Positions 45,392 to 54,345 are shown, numbered from the stretch's first letter. The stretch is 64,000 nt of DNA from Lysobacterales bacterium (GCA_030065125.1 JASJDM010000007.1:28053-92052); one strand, 5' to 3'. The notes: a model not told the origin generated them from the sequence alone. Numbers and translations: made by a program.

Positions 45392-47589
45392 CAGAACCGA
45401 TAACTGACGCTGGCGCCAAAGGTCCGCGGCGGCAGCACCGATCCCACACGCAGTGAGTCGTACAGCGGCGCGGTGATGATGTTGTTGGAAATCACCTCCT
45501 CGTCGGCCAGGTTGCGGCCCCACAGGCTGGCGGTCCAGGCGCTGTTGCTGAACTCGTAGTCCAGCCTTGCGTTAATCAACTGGTGCGAGTCCTGGGCCGC
45601 GTCCGGCCGGTTCCATTCGGTGAAAAAGACCTCGTCCTGGTGATACACCTCGCCACGTATTCTCAAAACACCGTTGGCCGTCTCGGTCTCGTAGTTGATG
45701 CCGATCTTGGCGGTCTTGTCCGGCGCGTTGGGCAGCGCGTTGCCGCTGAGGTCGGTCAGGGCAAAACCGCTGGCATAGTCACCGTTGACGAATTCCGTAT
45801 ACTCCGCGTTCAGGATGGTCAGGAAAAAATCCACGGACCAGCCGTTCCCCATGTCCACGTCCAGCTCCAGCTCTGCCCCGCGGTTTTCCGCCTCGGCCGC
45901 ATTGATGGTGCTGACCGTAGAGTTTTCATCCACGAAGGAAATCTGCAGATCCTTGTAATCGTAGGAAAACAGCGCCAGGGCGTAGCGGATCATGCCGTCA
46001 CCGGTGACCCCTTTCATGCCAAACTCCACCGCGTCCACGGTCTCGGGATCCAGCGGCGGGCTGAGGCTGCCGGTATTGATCACGCCGGACTTGAACGCCT
46101 CGTTATAGGTGGCGTAGAGCATGACGTTTTCGTTGGGTCGGTACTGCAGGGTCAGCCGGGGCGTGATGTCGTCCCAGTCGGCTTTGGCGATGGTGGGAAT
46201 GTTGAGCGCCAGGGCATCAAAGTTGAAAAAGCCGGTGCCCTCGCGCTCTTCATAGTTGTAGCGCAGCCCGCCAATGAATGACCAGCGCTCGTTGATGTCA
46301 TAGGTGGCTTCCACGAAGGCACCGTAGGCGGTGATATCCACGTCGCCGTTCTGCTCGTAGCGGCCGCCGTTGATGGCGTCACCCACCGGGGTGCCGCACA
46401 GGTCCGGCGCCAGCAGGAAACAGATGTTGGTCAGAGGCACCAGCACATTGCCGTACAGGTCTTCCTCGAAATACATAATGCCCGCCAGCACATCGAGATT
46501 TTCCGCCTGGTAATTCAGAGTGAATTCCTGGCTGAAGGAGTCACTCTCTTCCTCGTAGTTGTTCTGGCCAAACAGGTTGACGTCGGTGGAATCCAGGTCG
46601 TCCCGCAGGAAGCGATCGATACTCTGGGTTGAGGTCAGCGACCGCAGGCTGGCCCTGTCGTTCAGCTGGAAGTTGAGCTCCAGGTTAACCAGGTGCCCGT
46701 CACGGTCGTTGATGGCCTCCTGGTCGGAATTGATGTCGTACAGGTCACCGCCCACGTCGAATACTGTGCGTCCGCCGAGGATGGGAACGGCCAGCGGAAA
46801 CGGCAGCGAGGTGCCCGCCGATGGGCCGAAGTAATGAAACGCGTAGTTATGGTCGTCTTCCTGGTAGTACTGGGCCGTCAGCGTGGCGTCCCAGTTGGTA
46901 TCGGGGTCATAGCTGACTACGGCACGGAACGCTTCGGCGTCGCGATCGTCCACCTCCTCGCCGCTGAACAGGTTAGTGCCGTAGCCGTCCCGCTGCTCGA
47001 TCTTGGTGGCAAAGCGCATGCTCAGCGTGTCGGACGCCGGGACGTCTACGGCGCCCTCAAAGCTGAACAGCCCGTAGTTGCCGGCGTTGAAGGTGGCATA
47101 GCCGCCCATTTCGCTGCCGGGTTTGGCCGCCACCATGTTGATGGCTCCTGCAGTGGCGCCGCGACCGTACAGAGTCCCCTGGGGACCACGCAGCACTTCC
47201 ACCTGCTGCAGGTCGAACATGCCCATCAACTGGGCTGCCGGTCGTGGAACGATGGCGCCATCCTGCAGGAACGAAACCGCTCCCTCACCGCCGATATCAA
47301 TGCTGGTCATGCCGATGCCGCGCATGAACACCCGGGCGAACCCGAACTGGTCACCGATGGACAGATTAGGGACCTCCGAGATCATGTCGCGAACGCTTTC
47401 GATACCGCCGGCCCGCAGGTCGTCAGCGCCAATGACGGTGGCGGCGCCCACCAGGTCTTCCAGGGCCTGGGATTTCTTGGTGACCGACACCACGATTTCC
47501 TCAACGGCCTCCTGGCTGAATGCGGCGCCGGGGAATGCCAGGGCCAGTGTGACTCCCACGGACAGGGCAGTGAGCTTGTTTAACGACAT
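45391..47589 (-). CDS. TonB-dependent outer-membrane receptor
   Basis: The 732-residue precursor has a signal peptide (ALSVGVTLALAFPGAAFS), a TonB-box-like EEIVVSVTKK, a plug domain (IGADDLRAGGIESVRDMISEVP to about 165) and a 22-strand barrel ending FGASVSYRF with the terminal Phe. It is of the type common in bacteria that take up complex organic substrates, without siderophore-specific marks I can see. It lies 30 bases after the acyl-CoA ligase gene in the same direction, so it probably imports the compound that this locus degrades (inference). Confidence 0.93.
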   Translation of the reverse strand: MSLNKLTALSVGVTLALAFPGAAFSQEAVEEIVVSVTKKSQALEDLVGAATVIGADDLRAGGIESVRDMISEVPNLSIGDQFGFARVFMRGIGMTSIDIGGEGAVSFLQDGAIVPRPAAQLMGMFDLQQVEVLRGPQGTLYGRGATAGAINMVAAKPGSEMGGYATFNAGNYGLFSFEGAVDVPASDTLSMRFATKIEQRDGYGTNLFSGEEVDDRDAEAFRAVVSYDPDTNWDATLTAQYYQEDDHNYAFHYFGPSAGTSLPFPLAVPILGGRTVFDVGGDLYDINSDQEAINDRDGHLVNLELNFQLNDRASLRSLTSTQSIDRFLRDDLDSTDVNLFGQNNYEEESDSFSQEFTLNYQAENLDVLAGIMYFEEDLYGNVLVPLTNICFLLAPDLCGTPVGDAINGGRYEQNGDVDITAYGAFVEATYDINERWSFIGGLRYNYEEREGTGFFNFDALALNIPTIAKADWDDITPRLTLQYRPNENVMLYATYNEAFKSGVINTGSLSPPLDPETVDAVEFGMKGVTGDGMIRYALALFSYDYKDLQISFVDENSTVSTINAAEAENRGAELELDVDMGNGWSVDFFLTILNAEYTEFVNGDYASGFALTDLSGNALPNAPDKTAKIGINYETETANGVLRIRGEVYHQDEVFFTEWNRPDAAQDSHQLINARLDYEFSNSAWTASLWGRNLADEEVISNNIITAPLYDSLRVGSVLPPRTFGASVSYRF

Positions 47590-47619
47590 GATTTTCCCTC
47601 GTGTGCTGTTGCGGCCAGG

Positions 47620-49254
47620 TCAGCTGGCGGCGTTGGCTTCCAGTTTTTCTCGTTTGAACTTGATATCGTGATCTTCACGATCCCAGGCATCCGGGGTAAC
47701 CCCCTGATCCCTGAGCACGTGTTTCATCACCTTGGCTGATGCTGTCTTGGGCAGTTCGTCCAGGACCCTGACGTAGCGTGGCACCATGAAGTAGGCCATG
47801 CGCTCGCCCAGGAACTCCATCAATTCCTTCTGGTCGATGCTGCTGCCATCGACCGGGGCCACCGCGATCATCACCTCGTCTTCGCCGAGGTCGCTGGGCA
47901 CGGCGTAGGCAGCCGCCTCCCGCACCGCCGGGAATGCCACCACCTCCGCCTCCACCTCAAAGGACGAGATGTTTTCGCCGCGCCGGCGGATGGCGTCCTT
48001 GCGCCGGTCGACGAAATAGAAGTAACCGTCGGCGTCCTGCCGAAAACAGTCGCCGGTATGGAACCAGCCGTTGCGCCAGGCTTCGGCTGTGGCTTCGGGG
48101 TTCTTGTAGTAGCCGTGGTTCATGCCCCAGGGCCGGTCCGTGCGAACCAGCATCTCCCCGATCTCGCCCAGGGGCACCTCGCAGTCGTATTCGTCCACCA
48201 GGCGCACGTCGACCCCCGGCCGCACCTTGCCGCAGGTGCCCCGTTTGGTGGGGTTGGGCTCCGACACGATGGGAGAAGAGATTTCGGTCATGTTGAAAAT
48301 GGTGTAGACGTCGATGTCGAAGCGGCGCTTGAATTCCACGCAGGTTTCGGTCAGTGGCACCATGAATGCCACTCTCACGCTGTGATCACGATCGTCTTCG
48401 GATTCCGGCAGCTTCAGCAGGAAAGTTGCCATGACGCCCAGCAGGAACACCGCCGTGGTTTCGCTCTCGCGCACGAACGGCCAGAATTTTTCGGTGGAGA
48501 AAGCGTCCATTACCGCGATGGAACCGCCCCTGGCCAGCATCACGTAGATCACTCCCATGCCGCCAATGTGGAATATCGGCATGTTGATCAGGAAGCGGTC
48601 TTCCCCGGTCACGAAATGCCAGGTTTCGGGACCCGCGTTGGTGAAGATGTGCAGGTATGACGACAGCACGCCCTTGGACGGTCCCGTCGTACCCGAGGTG
48701 TAGATGATGGACTGGGTATCCCAGGGCTCGATGGGCCGTTCCAGTTCGGGCACCGGCAGGTCGGATTCGGATACCTGGGCGTAATCCAGTGTCTGCAGGG
48801 GCGCCGGTGCGGCTCCGCCGCCAACGCTGATGACTTTCTCCACCGTGGCCATCTGCACTTCGCCCAGCCGTTCCACCAGCTGGCCGTGGGCCACCAGCAC
48901 CTGGGCGTCGGAGTTGTCCAGGACGTGCTCCAGCACCTTGCCCTTGTAAGCCGTGTTAAACGGGACAAACACCGCGCCGAGGTAGTTGATGGCAAAAAAA
49001 GTCAGGATGGCTTCCCGGCTGTCGAACATCCACACCGCCACGTGGTCCCCTCGCTTGACGCCGGTGCCGGCAATGCCGCCGGCCAGTTTCAGCACCATCT
49101 GCCGCAGCTGTGCGTAGGTCCACTGCTCACCGTCTTCGAACACGGCAAATACCTTGTCGGGCATCTCCCGGTCCCAGCGATCGATCAGGTAACGGGTGAC
49201 TACTGATTCCCTGGGGGGAACGCGGGGATCGGTGGTGGCAGGCACACTGGTCAT
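47620..49254 (-). CDS. Acyl-CoA ligase (CaiC-like AMP-forming synthetase)
   Basis: The 544-residue enzyme has the AMP-binding motif YTSGTTGPSKGVL, the adenine motif NMTEISSP, the hinge HTGDCFRQDADGYFYFVDRRKD and the catalytic Lys in LPKTASAKVMKHVL. It activates a carboxylic acid to its CoA thioester. Overall it resembles carnitine/crotonobetaine-CoA ligases; substrate is not decidable. I chose the ATG at 49254: AAGGAGGG precedes it and it overlaps the TetR stop (ATGA). Its place beside an acyl-CoA mutase suggests that it makes the mutase substrate. Confidence 0.92.
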   Translation of the reverse strand: MTSVPATTDPRVPPRESVVTRYLIDRWDREMPDKVFAVFEDGEQWTYAQLRQMVLKLAGGIAGTGVKRGDHVAVWMFDSREAILTFFAINYLGAVFVPFNTAYKGKVLEHVLDNSDAQVLVAHGQLVERLGEVQMATVEKVISVGGGAAPAPLQTLDYAQVSESDLPVPELERPIEPWDTQSIIYTSGTTGPSKGVLSSYLHIFTNAGPETWHFVTGEDRFLINMPIFHIGGMGVIYVMLARGGSIAVMDAFSTEKFWPFVRESETTAVFLLGVMATFLLKLPESEDDRDHSVRVAFMVPLTETCVEFKRRFDIDVYTIFNMTEISSPIVSEPNPTKRGTCGKVRPGVDVRLVDEYDCEVPLGEIGEMLVRTDRPWGMNHGYYKNPEATAEAWRNGWFHTGDCFRQDADGYFYFVDRRKDAIRRRGENISSFEVEAEVVAFPAVREAAAYAVPSDLGEDEVMIAVAPVDGSSIDQKELMEFLGERMAYFMVPRYVRVLDELPKTASAKVMKHVLRDQGVTPDAWDREDHDIKFKREKLEANAAS

Positions 49255-49931
49255 GACATACCCTCCTTCATACTGGCGCCGGCACGGGAGTCCGGGTGGC
49301 CGCGGACAACGGATTCGATGGTCCACATCACGTGGGAAACCACTTCGTGTTCGGTCCATTTGCCCCGGGGCGAGTACCACAAAGACACCCAGGTCATCAT
49401 CCCGCCCACGGTGGTGGCGGTCATCACCGGGTCGCTGACAGCAAACTCACCCGAGGCATTACCCTTTTCCAGCAGTTCCGCCAGCCGGTGATCGAACAGG
49501 TTGCGCATCTCGCGAATCTGCCGGGCCAGCGCCGGGTCCAGGTTTTTCTCCTCGCGCACATACACCACGATGTACTCCTGGTAGTCCATGATGATTCTCA
49601 ACACGCGCTCCAGCAGGGACTTGAGCGTTTCCATGGGGGGCTTTTCTTCCAGGATGGCCTGGTCCATGGCCTTCAGGGAACGGGAAATGCCGAGCTGGCA
49701 GATCTCGAACAGCAGCACGCTTTTGTTCTTGTAGTAGGAGTAGATGAACGGCTTGGTGACGTCCAGCCGCTGGGCGATGGCGTCGATGGTGGCGCCCTCG
49801 TAGCCGTTACGGAAAAACAGGTGGCAGGCTTCTTCCCGGATTCGACGGCGCTTGAAGTCGGAAATCTCGCCCTTCAGGCCGACCGCCGGGGCAGCCCCAT
49901 CTATCGCCTTCGACTGGGGAGTCGCGGCCAA
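49251..49931 (-). CDS. TetR family transcriptional regulator
   Basis: The 226-residue protein has the TetR HTH (IREEACHLFFRNGYEGATIDAIAQRLDVTKPFIYSYYKNK) at about residues 30-75 and a helical ligand-binding domain. It lies 3 bases after the alcohol dehydrogenase gene and overlaps the ligase gene, so it is encoded within the locus and most likely represses it, responding to a CoA ester or the free substrate. The AT-rich divergent region at 51114-51280 is the likely binding place. Confidence 0.93.
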   Translation of the reverse strand: MAATPQSKAIDGAAPAVGLKGEISDFKRRRIREEACHLFFRNGYEGATIDAIAQRLDVTKPFIYSYYKNKSVLLFEICQLGISRSLKAMDQAILEEKPPMETLKSLLERVLRIIMDYQEYIVVYVREEKNLDPALARQIREMRNLFDHRLAELLEKGNASGEFAVSDPVMTATTVGGMMTWVSLWYSPRGKWTEHEVVSHVMWTIESVVRGHPDSRAGASMKEGMS

Positions 49932-49934
49932 AAC

Positions 49935-51113
49935 TCAGACCGCCATGTCCAGGATCTTGCGCACGTCAGCGGGGGTCTCGATGGTACGCGGATTGGTCCG
50001 GGCCCAGAAATCCAGCATGGTGTACTCGGCAATATGATCCAGCTGGTCTTCGCCCACCCCAACCTCACCCAGGGATCTCGGCATGCCGAGACCGCTGATG
50101 AATTCGTCCACCAGCGCCCCGGCGGGCCGGTCCGGCTGGCCGAAACACTGGCTGATGCGATGCTGGCGCGACTCGTTGGCTTCCCGGTTGAAGTCCAGCA
50201 CTGCCGGCGCCATCACGCAGGAGCAATAGCCGTGGGGGACGTCACAGGTGCCGCCGAGAATATGGCCAATGGCGTGACTGGCGCCCATGGGAACGCCGCC
50301 GACGATGGGCACCATGGACTGCCATGCACCCACCTGGCAGCGCAGCCGCGCATCCAGGTCCGACGGGTCGGCCTTGACCGCCGGCAGGGCCTCTACCAGC
50401 AGTCTCAGGGCGCTGTCGGCCACGCCGTCGCTGAAATAGTCCGACTGCAGCGAGCCCAGGGTTTCCAGCGCATGATCCAGCGAACGCACGCCGGTGGAGG
50501 TCCACAGCCATTCCGGCGTATGGACCGTCAGCGCCGGGTCCAGCACGATACTGATGGGCGCCATCAGCGGATGTTCGTAACCCTGCTTATGGCCGATCTT
50601 CTCATCGGTGGCCCCGGCCAGCGGATTGAATTCGCCGCCCGACAGGGTGGTGGGACAACAGATGACGCGAACGTCGGGACCGTCGAACTGGGGCTTGATC
50701 ACCGCGCCGTCATCGTCCACGTAGACGTGAAACGGCTCCATGTCATCGTGCTCTTTCAGTTCATGCTTCATCACCATGGAGACGATCTTCCCGGCATCGG
50801 TCACCGAGCCGCCTCCCACGGTGACGATCAGGTCCGCGCCGGCTTCCGACGCCACGGCGGCCGCTTCCAGCACCGAGGTTCTGGGGGCGTGGGGAGGAAT
50901 CCCGTCGTGGACGGCGGCGACCCGCTCACCCAGGGAATCCCTGATCCGGGCGATCTCTTCGGTTTCTGAATTTAAGGTCCTGCTCACCAGCAGGAAGATG
51001 CGTTGCGCGCCCAGCCGTTCGGCTTCCTCGGCCAGTGCGTCCGCTGCAGGCCGTCCCATGTGGACTCGTTCAGTGGTGGTCAACAGGAGTGTGGATTGAC
51101 CCGGTGTTGCCAT
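49935..51113 (-). CDS. Iron-containing alcohol dehydrogenase, group III-like
   Basis: The 392-residue protein has the NAD-binding loop VGGGSVTDAGK (about 99-109), CPTTLSGGEFNPLAG, and the C-terminal metal region GASHAIGHILGG...VPHGYCS. Compared with FucO the three metal His are kept (H214, H280, H294) but the metal Asp position holds Arg 210 (GVRSLDHALE). The overall pattern is nearest to maleylacetate-reductase-like members. GAGGGAGAG precedes the ATG. It is the first gene of the minus-strand half of the locus. Substrate unknown; an alcohol or semialdehyde is likely. Confidence 0.88.
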   Translation of the reverse strand: MATPGQSTLLLTTTERVHMGRPAADALAEEAERLGAQRIFLLVSRTLNSETEEIARIRDSLGERVAAVHDGIPPHAPRTSVLEAAAVASEAGADLIVTVGGGSVTDAGKIVSMVMKHELKEHDDMEPFHVYVDDDGAVIKPQFDGPDVRVICCPTTLSGGEFNPLAGATDEKIGHKQGYEHPLMAPISIVLDPALTVHTPEWLWTSTGVRSLDHALETLGSLQSDYFSDGVADSALRLLVEALPAVKADPSDLDARLRCQVGAWQSMVPIVGGVPMGASHAIGHILGGTCDVPHGYCSCVMAPAVLDFNREANESRQHRISQCFGQPDRPAGALVDEFISGLGMPRSLGEVGVGEDQLDHIAEYTMLDFWARTNPRTIETPADVRKILDMAV

Positions 51114-51280
51114 GTGCGCTCTCCCTCAGCCTGGACCGCTATCTGCGATTTCGTACTTAGGTTAGCAACAAGATTTATTAGAGTAAAGTATTTGTAATAT
51201 CAGTAAACAAAATCTAACATAAGTATGAACAATGGCCTGACCCGGCCTGCCAAGGATTCCTCGAGCGGGATGCGCTGGAT
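51114..51280. promoter_or_regulatory. AT-rich divergent control region of the mutase locus
   Basis: The stretch 51160-51225 is strikingly AT-rich against its surroundings. It contains AGTAAA at 51182 and 51202, exactly 20 bases apart, and arms AGATTT (51170-51175) and AAATCT (about 51210) around them. Promoters for the alcohol dehydrogenase operon and the mutase operon must both lie here. Binding by the TetR protein of the locus is inference. Confidence 0.5.
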
Positions 51281-51284
51281 ATGA
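51225..51284 (+). CDS. Possible 19-residue leader peptide overlapping the mutase start
   Basis: ATG at 51225 opens a 19-codon frame (MNNGLTRPAKDSSSGMRWI) whose TGA overlaps the mutase ATG as ATGA. The mutase ATG itself has a weak ribosome binding site, so translation could be coupled through this leader. It may equally be chance; there is no conservation evidence to hand. Confidence 0.25.
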   Translation: MNNGLTRPAKDSSSGMRWI

Positions 51285-52912
51285 AAAAACAGGACGCCAA
51301 CCTGGTGATCGAAACCACCTCGGGCATCGAGCTGAAGGCCTATTACACCCCCGACGACGTGCCACCTGCCCACCGCTCTCGCGCCCGGCAGGCGCCCGGC
51401 GAAGCGCCCTATCACCGCGGCTTTCACCCCACCGGCTATCGATCCAAGCCATGGCGGATTTTCCAGCTCAGCGGATTCGGCAAACCCGAAGATGAAAACG
51501 AGCGCATCAAGTTTCTGCTGAAGAACGGTGAGACCGGCTTCATCATGGAGCACGACCGCAACACGGCTGATCATTGCTATAACGTTGATCATCCCGAAGT
51601 CCTGGCTCGACGGGAGGACGTGGGGCTGACCGGAGCGGTCATGCAGAGCGTCCGGGACATGGCCATTTGCCTGGACGGCCTGCCGGTGGATACCAGCTTC
51701 GGGCATGCCGGCGGCGCCGTGGTGCAGCACGCGCCCTTCGCCCTGGCCGGGTACTGGACCGTCGCCAGAAAGCGCGGGTATGACCTGAGCAGAATTGCCG
51801 GCACCGGGCAAAGCGACTTCAATCTCACCTACCTGGGCTGCGTCACCAAGCAGCAGATCCCTACCGATGCCGGACTGCGCTTCAACGCCGACATCATCGA
51901 ATTCTGCGCCGAGCACCTGCCCCGCTGGGTGCCCGTATCCATTGCCGGTTACAACGCGGCCGACACCGGGCTGACGCCCGACCAGGAGCTGGGTGCCCTG
52001 TTTGCCAATGCCGTGGAGTACCTGGACGAGATCAAGCGTCGGCAGAACATGCCCCTGGAGTTTGCCGCCAAGGGCTGCGGCGGCGTCAGCTTTCGGGCCT
52101 CCATTCACCTTTTCGAGGAAGCCGCCAAGATGCGCGCAGCCCGACTGATGTGGAGCGACCTGCTGCAGTCACGCTACGGCCTGACCGATCCAAAAACCGC
52201 CAACCTGCGCATCCACTGCGTCACCGCAGGATCCAGGATGACCTACCAGCAGCCGCTCAACAACATTGTACGGGGCACGGTCATGGCCATGGCCGCAGTG
52301 CTGGGTGGCGTCCAGTCCCTGGGGGTGTCCGGCTACGACGAGGCGCTCTCCATCCCTTCCGAGCATGCACACCAGATGTCGGTCCGAATCCAGCAGATCC
52401 TGCAGGAAGAAACCAACCTCTGTGCGGTCACCGACCCGCTGGGCGGGTCTTACTACGTGGAGACGCTGACCGCCACTCTGGTGGAAAAAGCCTGGGCGTT
52501 TTTTGAACAGATCCAGCAGCAGGGCGGCTACCTGGCCAGCCTGGATTCAGGCTGGCTGCACGCCCAGGCCAGCGAGAACCAGTACAAGGAGTTCATGGCC
52601 ATGGAATCCGGCCAGCAGAACGTGGTGGGCGTGACCTGTGCCACCGAAGACGAGACCCCGTTCCACGTGGACGGCTTCATGGGCACCGACGACGCTTTCG
52701 ATGTCGCTCTGGAACGGCTCAAGGACATCCGGCGCAGCCGGCACGAGGCCGGCGCCAACGCCGCCCTGAAAAACCTGGAGGCCGTCTGCCGCTCTGACCG
52801 GAACATCATGCCCGCCATGCTGGATGCGCTGGAATCCGACGTCACCCTTGGCGAAATCGGCGACGTCTATCGCGAAGTTTTCGGTGACTGGAACACCCCC
52901 ATCCAGACCTAG
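51281..52912 (+). CDS. B12-dependent acyl-CoA mutase large subunit, atypical active site
   Basis: The 543-residue protein is the TIM-barrel part of the methylmalonyl-CoA mutase family: WRIFQLSGFG, GTGQSDFN, GYDEALSIPSEHAHQMSVR, LQEETNLCAVTDPLGGSYYVE. The B12 domain is on the next gene, as in isobutyryl- and 2-hydroxyisobutyryl-CoA mutases. The substrate pocket differs: the loop that reads AFDLxTHRGYDSDHP in methylmalonyl-CoA mutase is MEHDRNTADHCYNVDHP here, the catalytic His in SGYH is Asn 225 (AGYN), and the carboxylate-binding Arg (R207) aligns with Val. I cannot name the substrate; a dicarboxylic acyl-CoA is unlikely. Confidence 0.88.
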   Translation: MKKQDANLVIETTSGIELKAYYTPDDVPPAHRSRARQAPGEAPYHRGFHPTGYRSKPWRIFQLSGFGKPEDENERIKFLLKNGETGFIMEHDRNTADHCYNVDHPEVLARREDVGLTGAVMQSVRDMAICLDGLPVDTSFGHAGGAVVQHAPFALAGYWTVARKRGYDLSRIAGTGQSDFNLTYLGCVTKQQIPTDAGLRFNADIIEFCAEHLPRWVPVSIAGYNAADTGLTPDQELGALFANAVEYLDEIKRRQNMPLEFAAKGCGGVSFRASIHLFEEAAKMRAARLMWSDLLQSRYGLTDPKTANLRIHCVTAGSRMTYQQPLNNIVRGTVMAMAAVLGGVQSLGVSGYDEALSIPSEHAHQMSVRIQQILQEETNLCAVTDPLGGSYYVETLTATLVEKAWAFFEQIQQQGGYLASLDSGWLHAQASENQYKEFMAMESGQQNVVGVTCATEDETPFHVDGFMGTDDAFDVALERLKDIRRSRHEAGANAALKNLEAVCRSDRNIMPAMLDALESDVTLGEIGDVYREVFGDWNTPIQT

Positions 52913-52923
52913 GAAAAACCATC

Positions 52924-53310
52924 ATGAATGATCTACCGAAAAGGATTCTCATGGCCAAAACGGGTCTGGACGGCCACTGGCGCGGTCCCACCATCGTGGC
53001 CCGGGCCCTGCGCGACGCCGGCTTCGAGGTCATCATGATCGGCATGGCCAACACCGACGACATTGTGCGCGCCGCGGTGGACGAAGACGTGGACCTGGTC
53101 GGGCTCAACGTGGGCGGCCACATCGACGTGGCCATCCGGGCGGTCAACTCGGTGCAGGAGGCACGGCCCGAGGTGCCGATTTTTGCCGGCGGCACTGTAC
53201 CGCCCCGCTCGGTCAAGATGCTGCAGGATCTGGGAGTCGAGGTCTATCCGCCCGGTTCCCAGCTGGCGGACATTGTGGACGCCGCCCAGCGCCTGACCGC
53301 CACCCGCTGA
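52924..53310 (+). CDS. Cobalamin-binding small subunit of the acyl-CoA mutase
   Basis: The 128-residue protein is a stand-alone B12-binding domain. It has the cobalt-ligating DxHxxG motif as DGHWRG (His 18), then VGLNVGGHID and FAGGTVPP around the nucleotide tail pocket. It starts 11 bases after the large subunit. With that subunit it should form the adenosylcobalamin mutase. All the base-off/His-on residues are present, so the small subunit appears normal, in contrast with the large one. Confidence 0.93.
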   Translation: MNDLPKRILMAKTGLDGHWRGPTIVARALRDAGFEVIMIGMANTDDIVRAAVDEDVDLVGLNVGGHIDVAIRAVNSVQEARPEVPIFAGGTVPPRSVKMLQDLGVEVYPPGSQLADIVDAAQRLTATR

Positions 53311-53318
53311 GTCGCGTC

Positions 53319-54269
53319 ATGTCGGCCATCTGCGAGCAGGTTGACGCGGCATTGGCCGGCAGCCGCCCTGCGCTGGCGCGCCTGTTGAGCATCGCCGAGC
53401 GCAGCGGCCCCGAGCTACTGGAAATAGAGGACCGGATCTCTGCCCGGGTCGGCAATGCCCTGGTCGTGGGGGTCACCGGCCCTCCCGGCGCCGGCAAGTC
53501 CACCCTGATCAACGCCCTGCTGCCCCATGCCCTGAAAGATTTCGACGGCGTTGGCGTGCTGGCGGTGGATCCCAGCTCACCATTTTCAGACGGCGCCATT
53601 CTTGGCGACCGGGTTCGCATGCAGGGCGGCGAATATGGTTCTTCGGTGTTTATCCGATCCATGGCCTCCCGGGGTGAGCTGGGAGGACTGGCCCGCGCGG
53701 CGTCGACCGCCATGCGGCTGATGGACGCTTGCGGCTGGTCGCTGATCATTATCGAGACCCTGGGCATCGGGCAGGTGGAGCTGGACGTCATGAACCTGGC
53801 CGACACCACCCTGGTAGTCCTGAATCCCGGCTGGGGCGATACCATCCAGGCCAACAAAGCGGGCCTGACCGAGGCCGGCGACGTGTTCGTCATCAACAAG
53901 GCGGACAAACCGGGGGCCGACGTGACCAGAACCGACCTGCTGGAATCCCTGTCGCTGCTCAACCGGGAACCCCCGCCTCCGGTATGCCAGTCCACCGCCA
54001 GCACCGGTGACGGCGTCGCCGAACTGTGGACCGCGCTGAGAGATCACCAGGACTATCTGGAGCAGAGCGGACAGTTGGATTCGGCGCGGGCTCACAAGCA
54101 GCAGCTGCTGGTGCGCAGAACCATCACCCACCAGCTGACCCACGAAGTGGAACGGCTGATGGACTCCGACCTGGCCACCAGCATGCTGGACCAGTCAACC
54201 CTGGGTCAGCTGGATCTGCGCCAGACCGTGGATCGGCTGCTCCGGGAACTGGCGAGACCCCGGGGCTGA
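53319..54269 (+). CDS. meaB: MeaB/ArgK-type G3E GTPase, mutase chaperone
   Basis: The 316-residue GTPase has the P-loop VTGPPGAGKSTLINALL (about residues 50-66), the switch region around DPSSPFSDGAILGDR, the Walker B/ETVGVGQ segment as IIIETLGIGQVELDV, and the base-specificity motif NKADKPG. MeaB proteins guard B12 mutases by gating cofactor loading and clearing inactive cofactor. It starts 8 bases after the small subunit, confirming that the three genes serve one enzyme. Confidence 0.94.
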   Translation: MSAICEQVDAALAGSRPALARLLSIAERSGPELLEIEDRISARVGNALVVGVTGPPGAGKSTLINALLPHALKDFDGVGVLAVDPSSPFSDGAILGDRVRMQGGEYGSSVFIRSMASRGELGGLARAASTAMRLMDACGWSLIIIETLGIGQVELDVMNLADTTLVVLNPGWGDTIQANKAGLTEAGDVFVINKADKPGADVTRTDLLESLSLLNREPPPPVCQSTASTGDGVAELWTALRDHQDYLEQSGQLDSARAHKQQLLVRRTITHQLTHEVERLMDSDLATSMLDQSTLGQLDLRQTVDRLLRELARPRG

Positions 54270-54283
54270 GGGCAGACGTGTTG

Positions 54284-54300
54284 GTATCGGATATCAATAC
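54284..54300. promoter_or_regulatory. Imperfect inverted repeat before the HTH gene
   Basis: GTAT and ATAC close a 17-base AT-rich site (TTGGTATCGGATATCAATAC) in the 76-base gap between meaB and the HTH gene. It could be an operator for that HTH protein or part of its promoter. Weak evidence. Confidence 0.25.
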
Positions 54301-54345
54301 TTTTCCAGTAGACTGGGCGTCCCTTTCGTCCAACCGTCTAAAGCC

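Noticed and set aside
49296..50969. Long antisense frame (557 codons) opposite the TetR and alcohol dehydrogenase genes
   Set aside because: It spans two real genes on the other strand and has no domain signature; typical high-GC shadow.
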